Below, one piece after another: positions 32,768-41,730 of a stretch of 64,000 nt of DNA (positions are counted from its first letter, which is position 1; each line of letters opens with the position of its first letter). The notes beneath the pieces were generated by a model, which worked only from the letters and a program-made list of their open reading frames with translations, did no database searches and was not told the DNA's origin. The translations under genes were made by a program, and so were the position numbers. Source of the DNA: Bradyrhizobium yuanmingense (GTDB taxonomy: Bacteria; Pseudomonadota; Alphaproteobacteria; Rhizobiales; Xanthobacteraceae). The stretch is taken from NCBI RefSeq assembly GCF_029167105.1, contig NZ_JARFML010000033.1:26092-90091 (forward strand). The letters run 5' to 3'.

Positions 32768-33964
32768 ATGCAAAGCCAAGCCCAGATCGATGAGATTCTG
32801 CGTCAGAAGAGCGAGACCAAGGAGATTCCCGGCGTCGTCGCCATCGCGGCCAGCGGTCAAGACGTGCTGTATCAGGGCGCGTTCGGCAAGCGCGATCTGT
32901 CCAAGCCCGATGCGATGAGCGTCGACAGCGTGTTCTGGATCGCCTCCATGACGAAGGCGGTGACAACAGCGGGCGCCATGCAGCTGGTCGAGCAGGGCAA
33001 GCTGTCGCTGGATGCGCCGATCGGCGATGTCCTGCCCGAGCTCGCCAATCCGCAGGTGCTCGAAGGCTTCGATGCCAAGGGCGAGGCGAAGCTGCGGCCG
33101 GCCAAAGGACCGATCACGCTGCGCCAGCTCATGACCCACACCGCCGGCTTCTGCTACAACATGTGGAACGGAGATCTCGCGATCTATCTGGACAAGAACG
33201 GCATTCCCGCCATCACCACCTGCCAGAACGCGGCATTGAAGACGCCGATCATGTCCGACCCCGGCACGCGCTGGGAATACGGCACCAACATCGATTTCGT
33301 CGGCAAGGCCGTGGAGGCCGCCAGCGGCAAGCGGCTCGACGCATACCTGCGCGACAATCTGTTCGCGCCGCTCGGCATGCGCGACACCGCTTTCAAGATC
33401 AGCGACGACATGCGCAAGCGCCTGGTCGGCATGCATGCGCGCGGCGAGGACGGCCAGCTGGCAGCGATCCCGTTCGAGCTGGAGCAGGAGCCGGAATTCC
33501 ACATGGGCGGTGGCGGGCTCTATTCGACGGCGGGCGATTATATCAAGTTCACGCAGATGATCCTCAACAAGGGCCGCGGCAACGGCAACCAGGTGTTGAA
33601 AGCCGAGACGGTCGCGACGATGGGGCAGAACCACATCGGCGATCTCGCCATGGGCAAGATGACGACGGCGGCGCCGATGTACACCAACGACGTCGATCTC
33701 TATCCGGAGCAGGTGAAGAAGTGGGGCCTCAGCTTCATGATCAACACCGCCAAGACCGCGGAAGGCCGCAGCGCCGGCAGCCTCGCCTGGGCGGGCCTCG
33801 CCAACACCTATTACTGGATCGATCCGGCGCGCGACGTCACCGGCGTCATCCTGATGCAGCTGCTGCCGTTCGCGGATGCGAAATGCCTGGAGGCGTTCGC
33901 AGGCTTCGAGCGCGGCGTTTATGCCGGGCTCGATGCTGCCGGAAGCGGGCGGAAGGCGGCGTGA
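32768..33964 (+). CDS. serine hydrolase, EstB/beta-lactamase-related
   Basis: 398 residues from the ATG at 32768 (MQSQAQIDEILRQK). No signal peptide is seen, so it is probably cytosolic. The active-site SxxK is SMTK in FWIASMTKAVTTAGAMQLVEQG; the Tyr motif is YGTN in WEYGTNIDFVGKAVE. The third box HSG/KTG is replaced by WAGLANTYYW, as in EstB-like esterases. LMTHTAGFCYN and NLFAPLGMRDTAF are family blocks. Likely an esterase. An acyl-CoA synthetase gene follows about 100 bases later in the same direction, so acyl-ester use is possible (inference). Confidence 0.9.
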   Translation: MQSQAQIDEILRQKSETKEIPGVVAIAASGQDVLYQGAFGKRDLSKPDAMSVDSVFWIASMTKAVTTAGAMQLVEQGKLSLDAPIGDVLPELANPQVLEGFDAKGEAKLRPAKGPITLRQLMTHTAGFCYNMWNGDLAIYLDKNGIPAITTCQNAALKTPIMSDPGTRWEYGTNIDFVGKAVEAASGKRLDAYLRDNLFAPLGMRDTAFKISDDMRKRLVGMHARGEDGQLAAIPFELEQEPEFHMGGGGLYSTAGDYIKFTQMILNKGRGNGNQVLKAETVATMGQNHIGDLAMGKMTTAAPMYTNDVDLYPEQVKKWGLSFMINTAKTAEGRSAGSLAWAGLANTYYWIDPARDVTGVILMQLLPFADAKCLEAFAGFERGVYAGLDAAGSGRKAA

Positions 33965-33989
33965 GGGTCTCGGTGCTCTCGCCACGCGG

Positions 33990-34016
33990 CATGGCCGGGC
34001 TCGTCCCGGCCATGCC
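33990..34016. repeat. single palindrome related to family F
   Basis: Stem ATGGCCGGG / CCCGGCCAT with loop CTCGT instead of CTTGA, between two co-directional genes. It lacks the second inverted unit. Confidence 0.6.
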
Positions 34017-34060
34017 GACCGAAGAGGATCAAGCTCATTCCATGACGAAAGGATTTTGAC

Positions 34061-35755
34061 GTGTCGGATAAGGCGGACAGCTACGTTTGCGGCATCTCGG
34101 ACGTGCCGCTGCTCGGCGACACGATCGGCCGGAGTCTCGACCAGGCCGCACAGCGCTGGGGCGACCGCGAGGCACTGGTCTCGCCCAGCCACGGCGTGCG
34201 ATGGACCTGGTCGGAATTCGCCGAACGGGTTGATGCGCTCGCCGCCGGCTTTCTTGCGCTCGGGCTCGAGCGGGGCCAGCGGATCGGCATCTGGTCGCTG
34301 AACCGGCCGGAATGGACGCTGACCCAGTTCGCCGCCGCCAAGGCCGGCCTGATCCTGGTGACGATCAATCCTGCCTATCGCCTGAGCGAGCTGGAATTCG
34401 CCCTGCGCAAGGTCGGCTGCGCGGCGATCGTCACCGCGACGGCGTTCAAGACCAGCCATTACATGGAGATGCTCAACACGCTGTTGCCGGAGCTGTCATC
34501 CGCCCGGCCCGGACAGCTCCATGCGGCACGGCTGCCGGCCCTCCGCAATGTCATCCAGATCGGCGGCCCTGCCGCGCTGGGCACGATTGCCTTCGACGAG
34601 GTCGCGCGCATGGGCGGCGACCGGCACCGTCAGCAATTGACCGCGCTCGGCCAGGAGCTGCAGTTCGACGATCCCGTCAACATCCAGTTCACCAGCGGCA
34701 CGACCGGATCGCCCAAGGGCGTGACGCTGACCCACCACAACATCCTCAACAACGGCTATTTCGTCGGCCGCGCGATGCGCCTCACCGAGAAGGACCGCAT
34801 CTGCATTCCGGTGCCGCTCTATCATTGCTTCGGCATGGTGATGGGCAACCTTGCCTCCGTGACGCTCGGCGCCGCAATGGTCTATCCCGGCGAGGGTTTT
34901 GACCCGCTCGCGACGCTGCGCACGATCGAGCAGGAGAAATGCACGGCGCTTTACGGCGTGCCGACGATGTTCATCGCCGAACTCGATCACCCCGAATTCG
35001 CCGGCTTCGACCTGACATCGCTGCGGACCGGCATCATGGCCGGCGCGCCCTGCCCGATCGAGGTGATGAAGCGCGTCAACACCGAGATGAACATGCGGGA
35101 GGTCACCATCGCCTATGGCATGACCGAGACCAGCCCCGTCAGCTTCCAGAGCGCGGTGGACGATCCGCTGGAGCGCCGTGTCTCCACGGTCGGACGTATC
35201 CATCCGCATGTCGAGGTCAAGATCGTCGATCTCGAGGGCAGGATCGTCAAGCGCGGCGAACGCGGCGAGCTGTGCACCCGCGGCTACAGCATCATGCTCG
35301 GCTATTGGGAAGAGAAGGAGAAGACGGCCGACGTGCTCGACGCGAACGGCTGGATGCATACCGGCGACCTCGCCACCCTCGACGACGAAGGCTATTGCAA
35401 CATCGTCGGCCGCATCAAGGACATGGTGATCCGCGGCGGCGAAAACCTCTATCCGCGCGAGATCGAAGAATTTCTGTATCGTCACCCCAAGATCCAGGAC
35501 GTGCAGATCTTTGGCGTCGCCGATATCCGCTACGGCGAGGAGCTCTGCGCCTGGATTCGCGTCAGAGCGGGCGAGCAACTGACGGCTGAGGAAGTGCGTG
35601 CCTTCTGCGAAGGCCAGATCGCCCACAACAAGATCCCGCGCTACGTCGAGTTCGTCGACGAGTTTCCGATGACCGTGACCGGAAAGATCCAGAAATTCCT
35701 GATGCGCGAGGCAGTCGAGCAGCGTTTGGGATTGAAGGCGGCAAAGACGGCGTGA
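34061..35755 (+). CDS. fatty-acyl-CoA synthetase (AMP-forming, ACSF2-like)
   Basis: 564 residues from a GTG start with AAGGA 8 bases upstream. Adenylate-forming motifs: the P-loop FTSGTTGSPKGVTLTHHN, then YGMTETSPVS, then GWMHTGDLATLDDEGY and the hinge GRIKDMVIRGGENLYPREIEEFL. The end TVTGKIQKFLMREA carries the catalytic Lys. Sequence blocks such as NPAYRLSELEFALRKVGC resemble medium/long-chain acyl-CoA synthetases of the ACSF2 type. It activates a carboxylic acid to its CoA ester; the exact chain length cannot be told from sequence. Cytosolic or peripheral membrane. Confidence 0.92.
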   Translation: MSDKADSYVCGISDVPLLGDTIGRSLDQAAQRWGDREALVSPSHGVRWTWSEFAERVDALAAGFLALGLERGQRIGIWSLNRPEWTLTQFAAAKAGLILVTINPAYRLSELEFALRKVGCAAIVTATAFKTSHYMEMLNTLLPELSSARPGQLHAARLPALRNVIQIGGPAALGTIAFDEVARMGGDRHRQQLTALGQELQFDDPVNIQFTSGTTGSPKGVTLTHHNILNNGYFVGRAMRLTEKDRICIPVPLYHCFGMVMGNLASVTLGAAMVYPGEGFDPLATLRTIEQEKCTALYGVPTMFIAELDHPEFAGFDLTSLRTGIMAGAPCPIEVMKRVNTEMNMREVTIAYGMTETSPVSFQSAVDDPLERRVSTVGRIHPHVEVKIVDLEGRIVKRGERGELCTRGYSIMLGYWEEKEKTADVLDANGWMHTGDLATLDDEGYCNIVGRIKDMVIRGGENLYPREIEEFLYRHPKIQDVQIFGVADIRYGEELCAWIRVRAGEQLTAEEVRAFCEGQIAHNKIPRYVEFVDEFPMTVTGKIQKFLMREAVEQRLGLKAAKTA

Positions 35756-35763
35756 GGTGCATC

Positions 35764-35841
35764 GTCATTGCGAGCGTAACGAAGCGGTCCAGAGTCTTTC
35801 CGACGAAACAGGCTGGATTGCTTCGCTACGCTCGCAATGAC
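35764..35841. repeat. palindromic repeat, family E copy 2
   Basis: GTCATTGCGAGCG ... GGTCCAG at the left and CTGGATTGCTTCG ... GCTCGCAATGAC at the right. Shorter than copy 1. Confidence 0.85.
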
Positions 35842-35868
35842 GGAAAGAGTAGAGAGAGCCTTGCGCGG

Positions 35869-35988
35869 TCAGCCCCTGCGCTTGCACGCATAGCTCCAGC
35901 CTTTGGACAGGCGCGCCATTAACTCTGCCTGTCGCGTCCCGCACGCGCGTTCAATGTCAATCAGCTGTGGCAGGCCCGGCACAGACAT
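35869..35988 (-). CDS. possible 39-residue protein or gene fragment
   Basis: It reads MSVPGLPQLIDIERACGTRQ followed by AELMARLSKGWSYACKRRG, ending at TGA. The composition is protein-like (amphipathic helix, two Cys, basic tail), but there is no Shine-Dalgarno site and the frame is closed six codons upstream. It may be the remnant of a larger gene. It lies between a family E repeat and an outer-membrane protein gene in a 296-base gap. Confidence 0.3.
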   Translation of the reverse strand: MSVPGLPQLIDIERACGTRQAELMARLSKGWSYACKRRG

Positions 35989-36051
35989 CGCGGCAGTACA
36001 ATGTTACTGTCGTGTCCTGACTTGATCGATTGTTGAGCTAGGGGGAATGCC

Positions 36052-36885
36052 GTGAAATCCGCTTGGAGAACCATCCTGGTTGCAGAAATTGGATTTGCAA
36101 CCTTCAATTCGGCAAGCGCCGCAGATCTCGCGGCCCGGCCCTTCAAGGCACCAGCGACCGCCGTAGCCGTCTATAACTGGACCGGTTTTTACGTGGGCGT
36201 GAATGCGGGTTACGCTTGGGGGCAGTCGGATCTCGGCACCGTGCTCGATCCCACCAGCAGCTGGGCCGTCGAACCCGTAGCGTTCAGGAACGAGTTTGTG
36301 GCGCTGAGCAATCGCCGCCTCGATCCGGCCGGCGCACTCGGCGGTCTTCAGATCGGCGCGAACTGGCAGACCGGTGCTTGGGTTCTGGGTGTAGAAGCCG
36401 ACGCCAACGCAACAGATATCGGTGCGCGCACCGTTTTCACCGGAGCGAATCCGCCGGTGATCCGCACCTTCGACGAAAGCATCCGCAATGATTGGCTCGT
36501 GACCGTTCGCGGCCGCGCCGGCTATGCGGTCGACAAGACCCTGCTGTACGTCACCGGCGGTCTGGCCGTCGGCAGCGTCAAGGGAAGCTGGGATCTCACC
36601 TCGTCCAATGGTTATACCAAGACGGGTTCGGTGTCCGAGACGAAGGTCGGCTGGACGGTCGGCGCCGGCGTTGAGCACGCCTTCGTGCCGAATTGGACGG
36701 TTAAGCTCGAATATCTCTATACCGATCTCGGCGGCGTGGATTACACGTCGACCTACGTGCCCGGCAGCACGTTTGCTCCGCCCGGCTCCAACTACGTCGA
36801 ACGCATCTCGCAGGACCTCACCTTCCATACCGTGCGGGCCGGCCTGAACTACAAGTTCGGCGGGCCGGTGATGGCCAAGTACTGA
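36052..36885 (+). CDS. outer-membrane beta-barrel protein (Omp25/31-like)
   Basis: 277 residues from a GTG start (GTGAAATCC). The signal peptide ends near ASA-ADLAARP (about residue 23). The mature barrel begins YNWTGFYVGVNAGYAWG and has LQIGANWQTGAWVLGVEADANAT, VRGRAGYAVDKTLLYVTGGLAVG, ETKVGWTVGAGVEHAF and WTVKLEYLYTDLG, then HTVRAGLNYKFG. The very end is GGPVMAKY, with the final Tyr acceptable for BAM recognition. It belongs to the same family as the protein at 19095-19823. It has its own strong terminator. Confidence 0.93.
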   Translation: MKSAWRTILVAEIGFATFNSASAADLAARPFKAPATAVAVYNWTGFYVGVNAGYAWGQSDLGTVLDPTSSWAVEPVAFRNEFVALSNRRLDPAGALGGLQIGANWQTGAWVLGVEADANATDIGARTVFTGANPPVIRTFDESIRNDWLVTVRGRAGYAVDKTLLYVTGGLAVGSVKGSWDLTSSNGYTKTGSVSETKVGWTVGAGVEHAFVPNWTVKLEYLYTDLGGVDYTSTYVPGSTFAPPGSNYVERISQDLTFHTVRAGLNYKFGGPVMAKY

Positions 36886-36906
36886 GAAGCGAAGAAGCCA
36901 AGATCC

Positions 36907-36940
36907 CGGCTCCGGCCATTCGGCTCGGAGCCGTTTTTTT
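36907..36940 (+). terminator. intrinsic terminator of the outer-membrane protein gene
   Basis: CGGCTCC (36907-36913) pairs with GGAGCCG (36927-36933), followed by seven T residues. Confidence 0.9.
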
Positions 36941-37034
36941 GATCGGGAGCCAGAGAGAGCGCCTCGTTCTACGCGGCACGCCGGTAAAGTGCGGTCGCTA
37001 TGCCGACCGCATCGTGGGAGGCAGAGATAACTTC

Positions 37035-38036
37035 TTACGCCGTCAACCCGCGCTGCTCCGCCAGCTCCTTCAGCGACACCAGCGGGCGCGCGCCGATGTG
37101 CTGGATGACTTCGGCGGCGGCGAGCGCGCCGAGCTCGCCGCACTGCTTGTAGCCGAAGTTGCGCGCGAGGCCGTAGAGGAAGCCGGCGGCGAACAGATCG
37201 CCGGCACCGGTGGTGTCGACCACCTTCTCGACCGGGAAGGCCGGCGCTGCGACCGCGTCTTCCGACGACACCACCATGCAGCCCTTCTCGCTGCGGGTGA
37301 CGATGCCGAGATTGACGTCGTTGCGCAGCTGCTTCAGCGCGGTGTCGAAATCCGAGGTCATGTAGAGCGAGTGCAGTTCGGACTCGTTGGCGAACACGAT
37401 GTCGACGGTGCCGCCCCGCATCAGCGAGAGAAACTCGTCGCGATAGCGATCGACGCAGAAGGAATCCGACAGCGTCAGCGCCACCTTGCGCTTGGCGTCA
37501 TGGGCGATCTTGGCCGCCTTGACGAAGGCCTCCTTGGCGTTCTTGGGGTCCCAGAGATAGCCCTCGAGGTAGACGATGCCGGCGCTCGCGATCTCGGCCG
37601 GATCGATGTCGGCGGGCGACAGGTCCTGCGCCGCGCCGAGATAGGTGTTCATGGTGCGCTCGCCGTCGCCAGTGACCAGGATGTAGGAGCAGCCGGTGGC
37701 GGGGCCGTCCTTGGCAGCGGGCGTGTTGAAGGCGACGCCGGCAGCGCGAATGTCGTGCACGTAGAGCTTGCCGATCTGGTCGTCCTTGACCTTGCCGACA
37801 TAGGCGGCGCGCGCCCCAAGGCTGCCGATACCGACGATGGTGTTGGCGGCCGAACCGCCCGAGACCTCGGTCGCCGGACCCATGTCCTTGTAGATGGCGG
37901 CCGCACGGGCCTCGTCGATCAGCGACATGCTGCCCTTCGCCATGCCATGCTTGGCCAGAAAGGCCTCGTCGGTCCGAACCAGCACGTCGAACAGCGCGTT
38001 GCCGATGCCGAGAACGTCATATTTCACGTCAGCCAT
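37035..38036 (-). CDS. adenosine kinase-like PfkB family sugar/nucleoside kinase
   Basis: 333 residues. PfkB motifs: VLGIGNALFDVLVR at the N-terminus, GGSAANTIVGIGSLGARAAYVGKV (PfkB signature 1) and DTTGAGDLFAAGFLYGLA near 270 (signature 2, with the catalytic Asp in GAGD). Overall it resembles the bacterial adenosine kinase group common in alphaproteobacteria. It phosphorylates adenosine or a related nucleoside with ATP. AAGGTG precedes the ATG. It diverges from murJ. Confidence 0.9.
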   Translation of the reverse strand: MADVKYDVLGIGNALFDVLVRTDEAFLAKHGMAKGSMSLIDEARAAAIYKDMGPATEVSGGSAANTIVGIGSLGARAAYVGKVKDDQIGKLYVHDIRAAGVAFNTPAAKDGPATGCSYILVTGDGERTMNTYLGAAQDLSPADIDPAEIASAGIVYLEGYLWDPKNAKEAFVKAAKIAHDAKRKVALTLSDSFCVDRYRDEFLSLMRGGTVDIVFANESELHSLYMTSDFDTALKQLRNDVNLGIVTRSEKGCMVVSSEDAVAAPAFPVEKVVDTTGAGDLFAAGFLYGLARNFGYKQCGELGALAAAEVIQHIGARPLVSLKELAEQRGLTA

Positions 38037-38160
38037 TCACCTTGATCCTGTTTGCCGGATTGCGATCTAACCGGAAATCCGCTTCCTGTCGGCCTGAAAT
38101 CCAAGCTCGCGGCCTATCACGACCGGGCCTTGGCGGGCAAGCAACGGTATTTTCGAGAGC

Positions 38161-39693
38161 ATGATCCGCTCCTTCCTGACCGTCTCGACGGGAACGCTGG
38201 CCTCGCGCCTGCTGGGTTTCGCCCGCGATTCCCTGATTGCGGCGCTGCTCGGCACCGGCGCCGTGGCGGATGCGTTTCTGGCGGCGTTCCAGCTCGTCAA
38301 CGTGGTGCGGCGGCTGCTCAGCGAGGGCGCGCTGAACGCGGCGCTGATCCCGGCCTGGCTGCGGGTGCGGGACCGCGACGGGGTGGCGGAAGCCGCGGCG
38401 TTCGCCGGGCGCGTGCTCGGCACGGTCAGCGTTGCCCTGATCGCGAGCTCGCTGCTGATCGCATTGTTGATGCCGCTGATCATGACGGTGATCGCGCCGG
38501 GATTCCTCGGCAGCGGCACGCTCGATCTCGCGGTTCAGAACGCGCGGCTGATGCTGCCTTACCTCGCCTTCGCCGGTCCCGTCACCGTGCTGATGGGGCT
38601 GATCAATGCGCAGGGACGCTTCGCGCTGACGGCGTTCTCGCCGCTGCTGTTCAACATTGCGCTGATCGCCGCGATCGCGGCGCTGCTGGTCTGGCATACA
38701 GAGGCGAGTTTCGCCGCGTGGATTCTGGCGGCAACGGTCGGCCTCGCCGGCCTGCTGCAACTCTTGATGCTGCTGTCGCAGCGAAGCGCGCGCCTGGCGA
38801 CGCCGCTGCGCGCCAGTTTCGGCAAGGAGATGCGCGGCTTCTTCGCCAAGGCGATCCCCGGCATGATCGCAAGCTCGGGGCCGCAATGGCTGATGGTGGC
38901 GGGCGCGATCATCGCCTCCGCAACGCCGTCCGCGGTGTCCTGGCTCTATTTCGCCAACCGCCTGATCGAGCTGCCACTCGGCATTGTCGGCGTCGCCATG
39001 GGGACGGTGCTGGTGCCGGAGCTGACGCGCGCCGTCGCTAGCTCCGATCGCGACGCGGTGGCGCATGCCGAATCCCGCGCGCTGGAGCTTGCGGCCGGGC
39101 TGGCGCTGCCCGCGACGGCCGGCCTGATCGTGCTCGCCGAGCCGATCGTGCGACTCTTGTTCGAGCATGGCGCATTCGGTGCGGCGGACAGTGCGGCCAC
39201 CGCGCGTGCGCTGATGTGGCTGGCGCTGGGCCTGCCGGCGCATGTGCTGATCAAGGCGCTGTCGCCGGCCTTCTATGCCCGCAACGACACGATGACGCCG
39301 CTGCTCGCGACAGCCAAAGGCTTCGTGGTGACGGTCGTGCTCGCGGTTCTGCTCGGTCATGTCTTTGGCGCGAGCGGTATCGCGGCTGGTATCGCGGCCG
39401 GCGCCTGGAGCAGCGCGCTCTCCTTGATCCGAAAGGGCACGGCCGCTTTCGGCTTCTCGATCGATGCGAGTGCCCGCACGCGATTGCCGCGGATCGTGCT
39501 GGCCACGATCGCCATGGCCGCCCTGCTCTGGCTGACAACGGGTCTGGTGCCTGCCGGCGCCCATGGGCTCATCCACTTCATTGCGCTGGGTGTACAGATC
39601 GCGGCCGGGATCGTCGTCTACGGCTTGCTGCTGCAAACCGTCGGCGCCGCCTCCTGGCGCGAGGCGGTAAACGCGTTGAAACGAACCGGCTGA
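38161..39693 (+). CDS. murJ: lipid II flippase MurJ (MviN)
   Basis: 510 residues with about 14 hydrophobic segments, of the MOP superfamily. The start MIRSFLTVSTGTLASRLLGFARDSLIAALLGTGAVADAFLAAFQLVNVVRRLLSEGALNAALIP is the canonical MurJ opening, including the Arg residues that line the central cavity. WLYFANRLIELPLGIVGVAMGTVLVPELTRA and ALSPAFYARNDTMTP are later family blocks. It flips lipid II across the inner membrane for peptidoglycan synthesis. trpS follows about 80 bases later on the same strand. Confidence 0.96.
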   Translation: MIRSFLTVSTGTLASRLLGFARDSLIAALLGTGAVADAFLAAFQLVNVVRRLLSEGALNAALIPAWLRVRDRDGVAEAAAFAGRVLGTVSVALIASSLLIALLMPLIMTVIAPGFLGSGTLDLAVQNARLMLPYLAFAGPVTVLMGLINAQGRFALTAFSPLLFNIALIAAIAALLVWHTEASFAAWILAATVGLAGLLQLLMLLSQRSARLATPLRASFGKEMRGFFAKAIPGMIASSGPQWLMVAGAIIASATPSAVSWLYFANRLIELPLGIVGVAMGTVLVPELTRAVASSDRDAVAHAESRALELAAGLALPATAGLIVLAEPIVRLLFEHGAFGAADSAATARALMWLALGLPAHVLIKALSPAFYARNDTMTPLLATAKGFVVTVVLAVLLGHVFGASGIAAGIAAGAWSSALSLIRKGTAAFGFSIDASARTRLPRIVLATIAMAALLWLTTGLVPAGAHGLIHFIALGVQIAAGIVVYGLLLQTVGAASWREAVNALKRTG

Positions 39694-39774
39694 ACCACGG
39701 CCCCCGCGAAAGACCCTTGACGGGGCAGCGCCGCTGTTGGAAACGACGGCCGAATACCTATGGGAAGGCTGACC

Positions 39775-40827
39775 ATGCCATTCGTTGAACGGGTCTTTTC
39801 GGGCGTCCAGCCGACGGGCAATCTGCACCTCGGCAATTACCTCGGCGCCATCGTCAACTTCGTGAAGATGCAGGAAACCCACAATTGCATCTATTGCGTC
39901 GTCGACATGCACGCGATCACGCAAGGGGTGGACGTCTGGGGCGGGCCGGTCGAGCTCGCGCGCAACACCCGCGAGGTGACCGCCGCGTTCATCGCGGCCG
40001 GCATCGATCCGAAGAAGCACATCGTGTTCAACCAGAGCCAGGTTTCGGGCCATGCCGAGCTCGCCTGGATCTTCAACTGCGTCGCGCGGATGGGCTGGCT
40101 CGGTCGCATGACTCAATTCAAGGAGAAGGCCGGCAAGGACCGCGAGAACGCCTCCGTGGGCCTGTTCGACTATCCCGTGCTGATGGCCGCGGACATTCTG
40201 CTCTATCGCGCCACCCACGTTCCCGTGGGCGAGGATCAGAAGCAGCATCTCGAGCTCTCGCGCGACATCGCGCAGAAGTTCAACAACGACTTCGGCGACT
40301 CGATCCGCGCGCAGGGCACCAATGACGGGCTGTTCTTCCCGCTGCCCGAACCCCTGATCACGGGTCCGGCGACGCGCGTGATGAGCCTGCGCGACGGCAC
40401 CAAGAAAATGTCGAAGTCGGATGCGTCGGACAATTCGCGCATCAACCTGACCGACGATGCCGACACTATCGCGCAGAAGATCCGCAAGGCGAAGACCGAT
40501 CCGGAGCCGCTGCCGACCGAGGAGAAGGGCCTGGAAGCGCGGCCCGAGGCCGACAATCTCGTCGGCATCTTCGCCGCGCTGTCCGGCCGCTCCAAGGCGG
40601 ACGTGCTGCGCGAATTCGGCAATGGCCAGTTCTCCAGCTTCAAGAATGCGCTGGCGGAGCTGTGCGTGACAAAACTCGCGCCGATCGCCGGCGAGATGAA
40701 GCGCCTCGTCGCCGATCCCGGCCATATCGACGCGATCCTGAACGAGGGATCCGATCGGGCGCGCGCGATCGCTGACGAGACCATGAAGCTCTCCAAGGAC
40801 ATCGTCGGTTTCATCCGCCGGCGCTAA
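39775..40827 (+). CDS. trpS: tryptophanyl-tRNA synthetase
   Basis: 350 residues from the ATG at 39775. A GGGAAGG ribosome site lies 6 bases upstream, which rules against the ATG at 39760 inside it. The class I signature HIGH-type is PTGNLHLGNYLGA, with KMSKS as KKMSKSD. DMHAITQ, GHAELAWIFNCVARMGWLGRMTQFKEK and GEDQKQHLELSRDIAQKFN are TrpRS blocks. It charges tRNA-Trp. It is followed by a universal stress gene and nfuA, a conserved order in rhizobia. Confidence 0.97.
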   Translation: MPFVERVFSGVQPTGNLHLGNYLGAIVNFVKMQETHNCIYCVVDMHAITQGVDVWGGPVELARNTREVTAAFIAAGIDPKKHIVFNQSQVSGHAELAWIFNCVARMGWLGRMTQFKEKAGKDRENASVGLFDYPVLMAADILLYRATHVPVGEDQKQHLELSRDIAQKFNNDFGDSIRAQGTNDGLFFPLPEPLITGPATRVMSLRDGTKKMSKSDASDNSRINLTDDADTIAQKIRKAKTDPEPLPTEEKGLEARPEADNLVGIFAALSGRSKADVLREFGNGQFSSFKNALAELCVTKLAPIAGEMKRLVADPGHIDAILNEGSDRARAIADETMKLSKDIVGFIRRR

Positions 40828-40933
40828 GGCGCGGTTCGCAACACAGGCTGGCGCCACGGCGCCGGCCGCTTCGCCTCTCCCAAACATCGCGGGAGTGTGG
40901 CAGCATGCGTCCCGTGCACAATCCGGGACATGC

Positions 40934-41428
40934 ATGACCAGCAAGCGACTTTGCTACGAGCCGGGTCACAAGCCCAAATGCCTCGTCATCGTCGACGACA
41001 GCGCCGAATGGGATCGCGCCGTCTATTACGCCAGCCGCTGGGCGATGCGCGCCGGCGGCGGCGTGGTCATGTTGCGCATCATCGAGCCGGAACAGCAGAG
41101 CCAGGAATGGCTGGGCGTGGCCGACATCATGCGGGCCGAGGCGCAGGAAGCCGCCGAAGCCGCGCTCGACCGCGCCGCCGGCAGAGCCAACGGCATCGCT
41201 GCGATCACGCCGGAGCGGGTGATCCGCGAGGGCAGCGCGATGGAACAGCTGCTCGCAGTGATCGACGAGGATCCTGACATCGCCATGCTGGTGCTCGCCG
41301 CCAATCCTGGCGCGGAGGGGCCCGGACCATTGGTCTCGCTGCTCGCAAATGCGCTCGGCACATTCCCGGTGCCGGTGACGATCATCTCGGGTGCCCTGAG
41401 CGATGAAAGCGTGGATTCGCTTTCGTAG
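40934..41428 (+). CDS. universal stress protein family (UspA-like)
   Basis: 164 residues from the ATG at 40934 (MTSKRLCYEPGHKPKCLVIVDDSAEWDRAVYYA); a GTG at 40895 is possible. It shows the Usp pattern: CLVIVDDSAEWDRA at the first strand, GGGVVMLRIIEP, then DEDPDIAMLVLAANPG and VTIISG at the end. The nucleotide-binding G-2x-G-9x-G(S/T) motif is not complete, so ATP binding is uncertain. Its position between trpS and nfuA is conserved in rhizobia. Confidence 0.85.
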   Translation: MTSKRLCYEPGHKPKCLVIVDDSAEWDRAVYYASRWAMRAGGGVVMLRIIEPEQQSQEWLGVADIMRAEAQEAAEAALDRAAGRANGIAAITPERVIREGSAMEQLLAVIDEDPDIAMLVLAANPGAEGPGPLVSLLANALGTFPVPVTIISGALSDESVDSLS

Positions 41429-41439
41429 CGCCGATGCCT

Positions 41440-41603
41440 CTTACCCTCCCCTGGAGGGGAAGGGTCGATCGCGCGCAGCGCGAGCGGGGTGGGGTGGTCT
41501 CTCCACACGGGCACTGTGGCGTGAGGAGAGACCGTCACCCTACCCCGTCTCACGCCTCGCTTCGCTCGACATGAGCCGACCTCCCCCTCCAGGGGAGGGT
41601 AAG
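41440..41603. repeat. palindromic repeat, family C copy 2 (large)
   Basis: The outer arms CTTACCCTCCCCTGGAGGGG and CCCCTCCAGGGGAGGGTAAG are perfect inverted copies. Inner pairs include GGTCTCTCC ... GGAGAGACC and GGGGTGGGGTGG ... CACCCTACCCC. It could fold into one long cruciform. It fills the gap between the universal stress gene and nfuA. Confidence 0.85.
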
Positions 41604-41730
41604 AACGCCCCTAACTCACTGATATAACACTCGAACGCCGTTCCCTCCCCTTGACCGTGCGTTCGCCGTCGCCATCTGCTAGGGGATAGAGCACGCGCCG
41701 GCCTTGAACCGGCGACGTCTGGAGAAAACC

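Noticed and set aside
38029..40944. Minus-strand frame of about 970 codons opposite murJ and trpS
   Set aside because: Shadow of two clear genes; composition dominated by Arg, Gln, His and Glu as expected for antisense GC-rich DNA.
41651..41681. TTGACC ... CTGCTA as a promoter for nfuA
   Set aside because: Spacing of 19 and a poor -10; not reliable enough to list.
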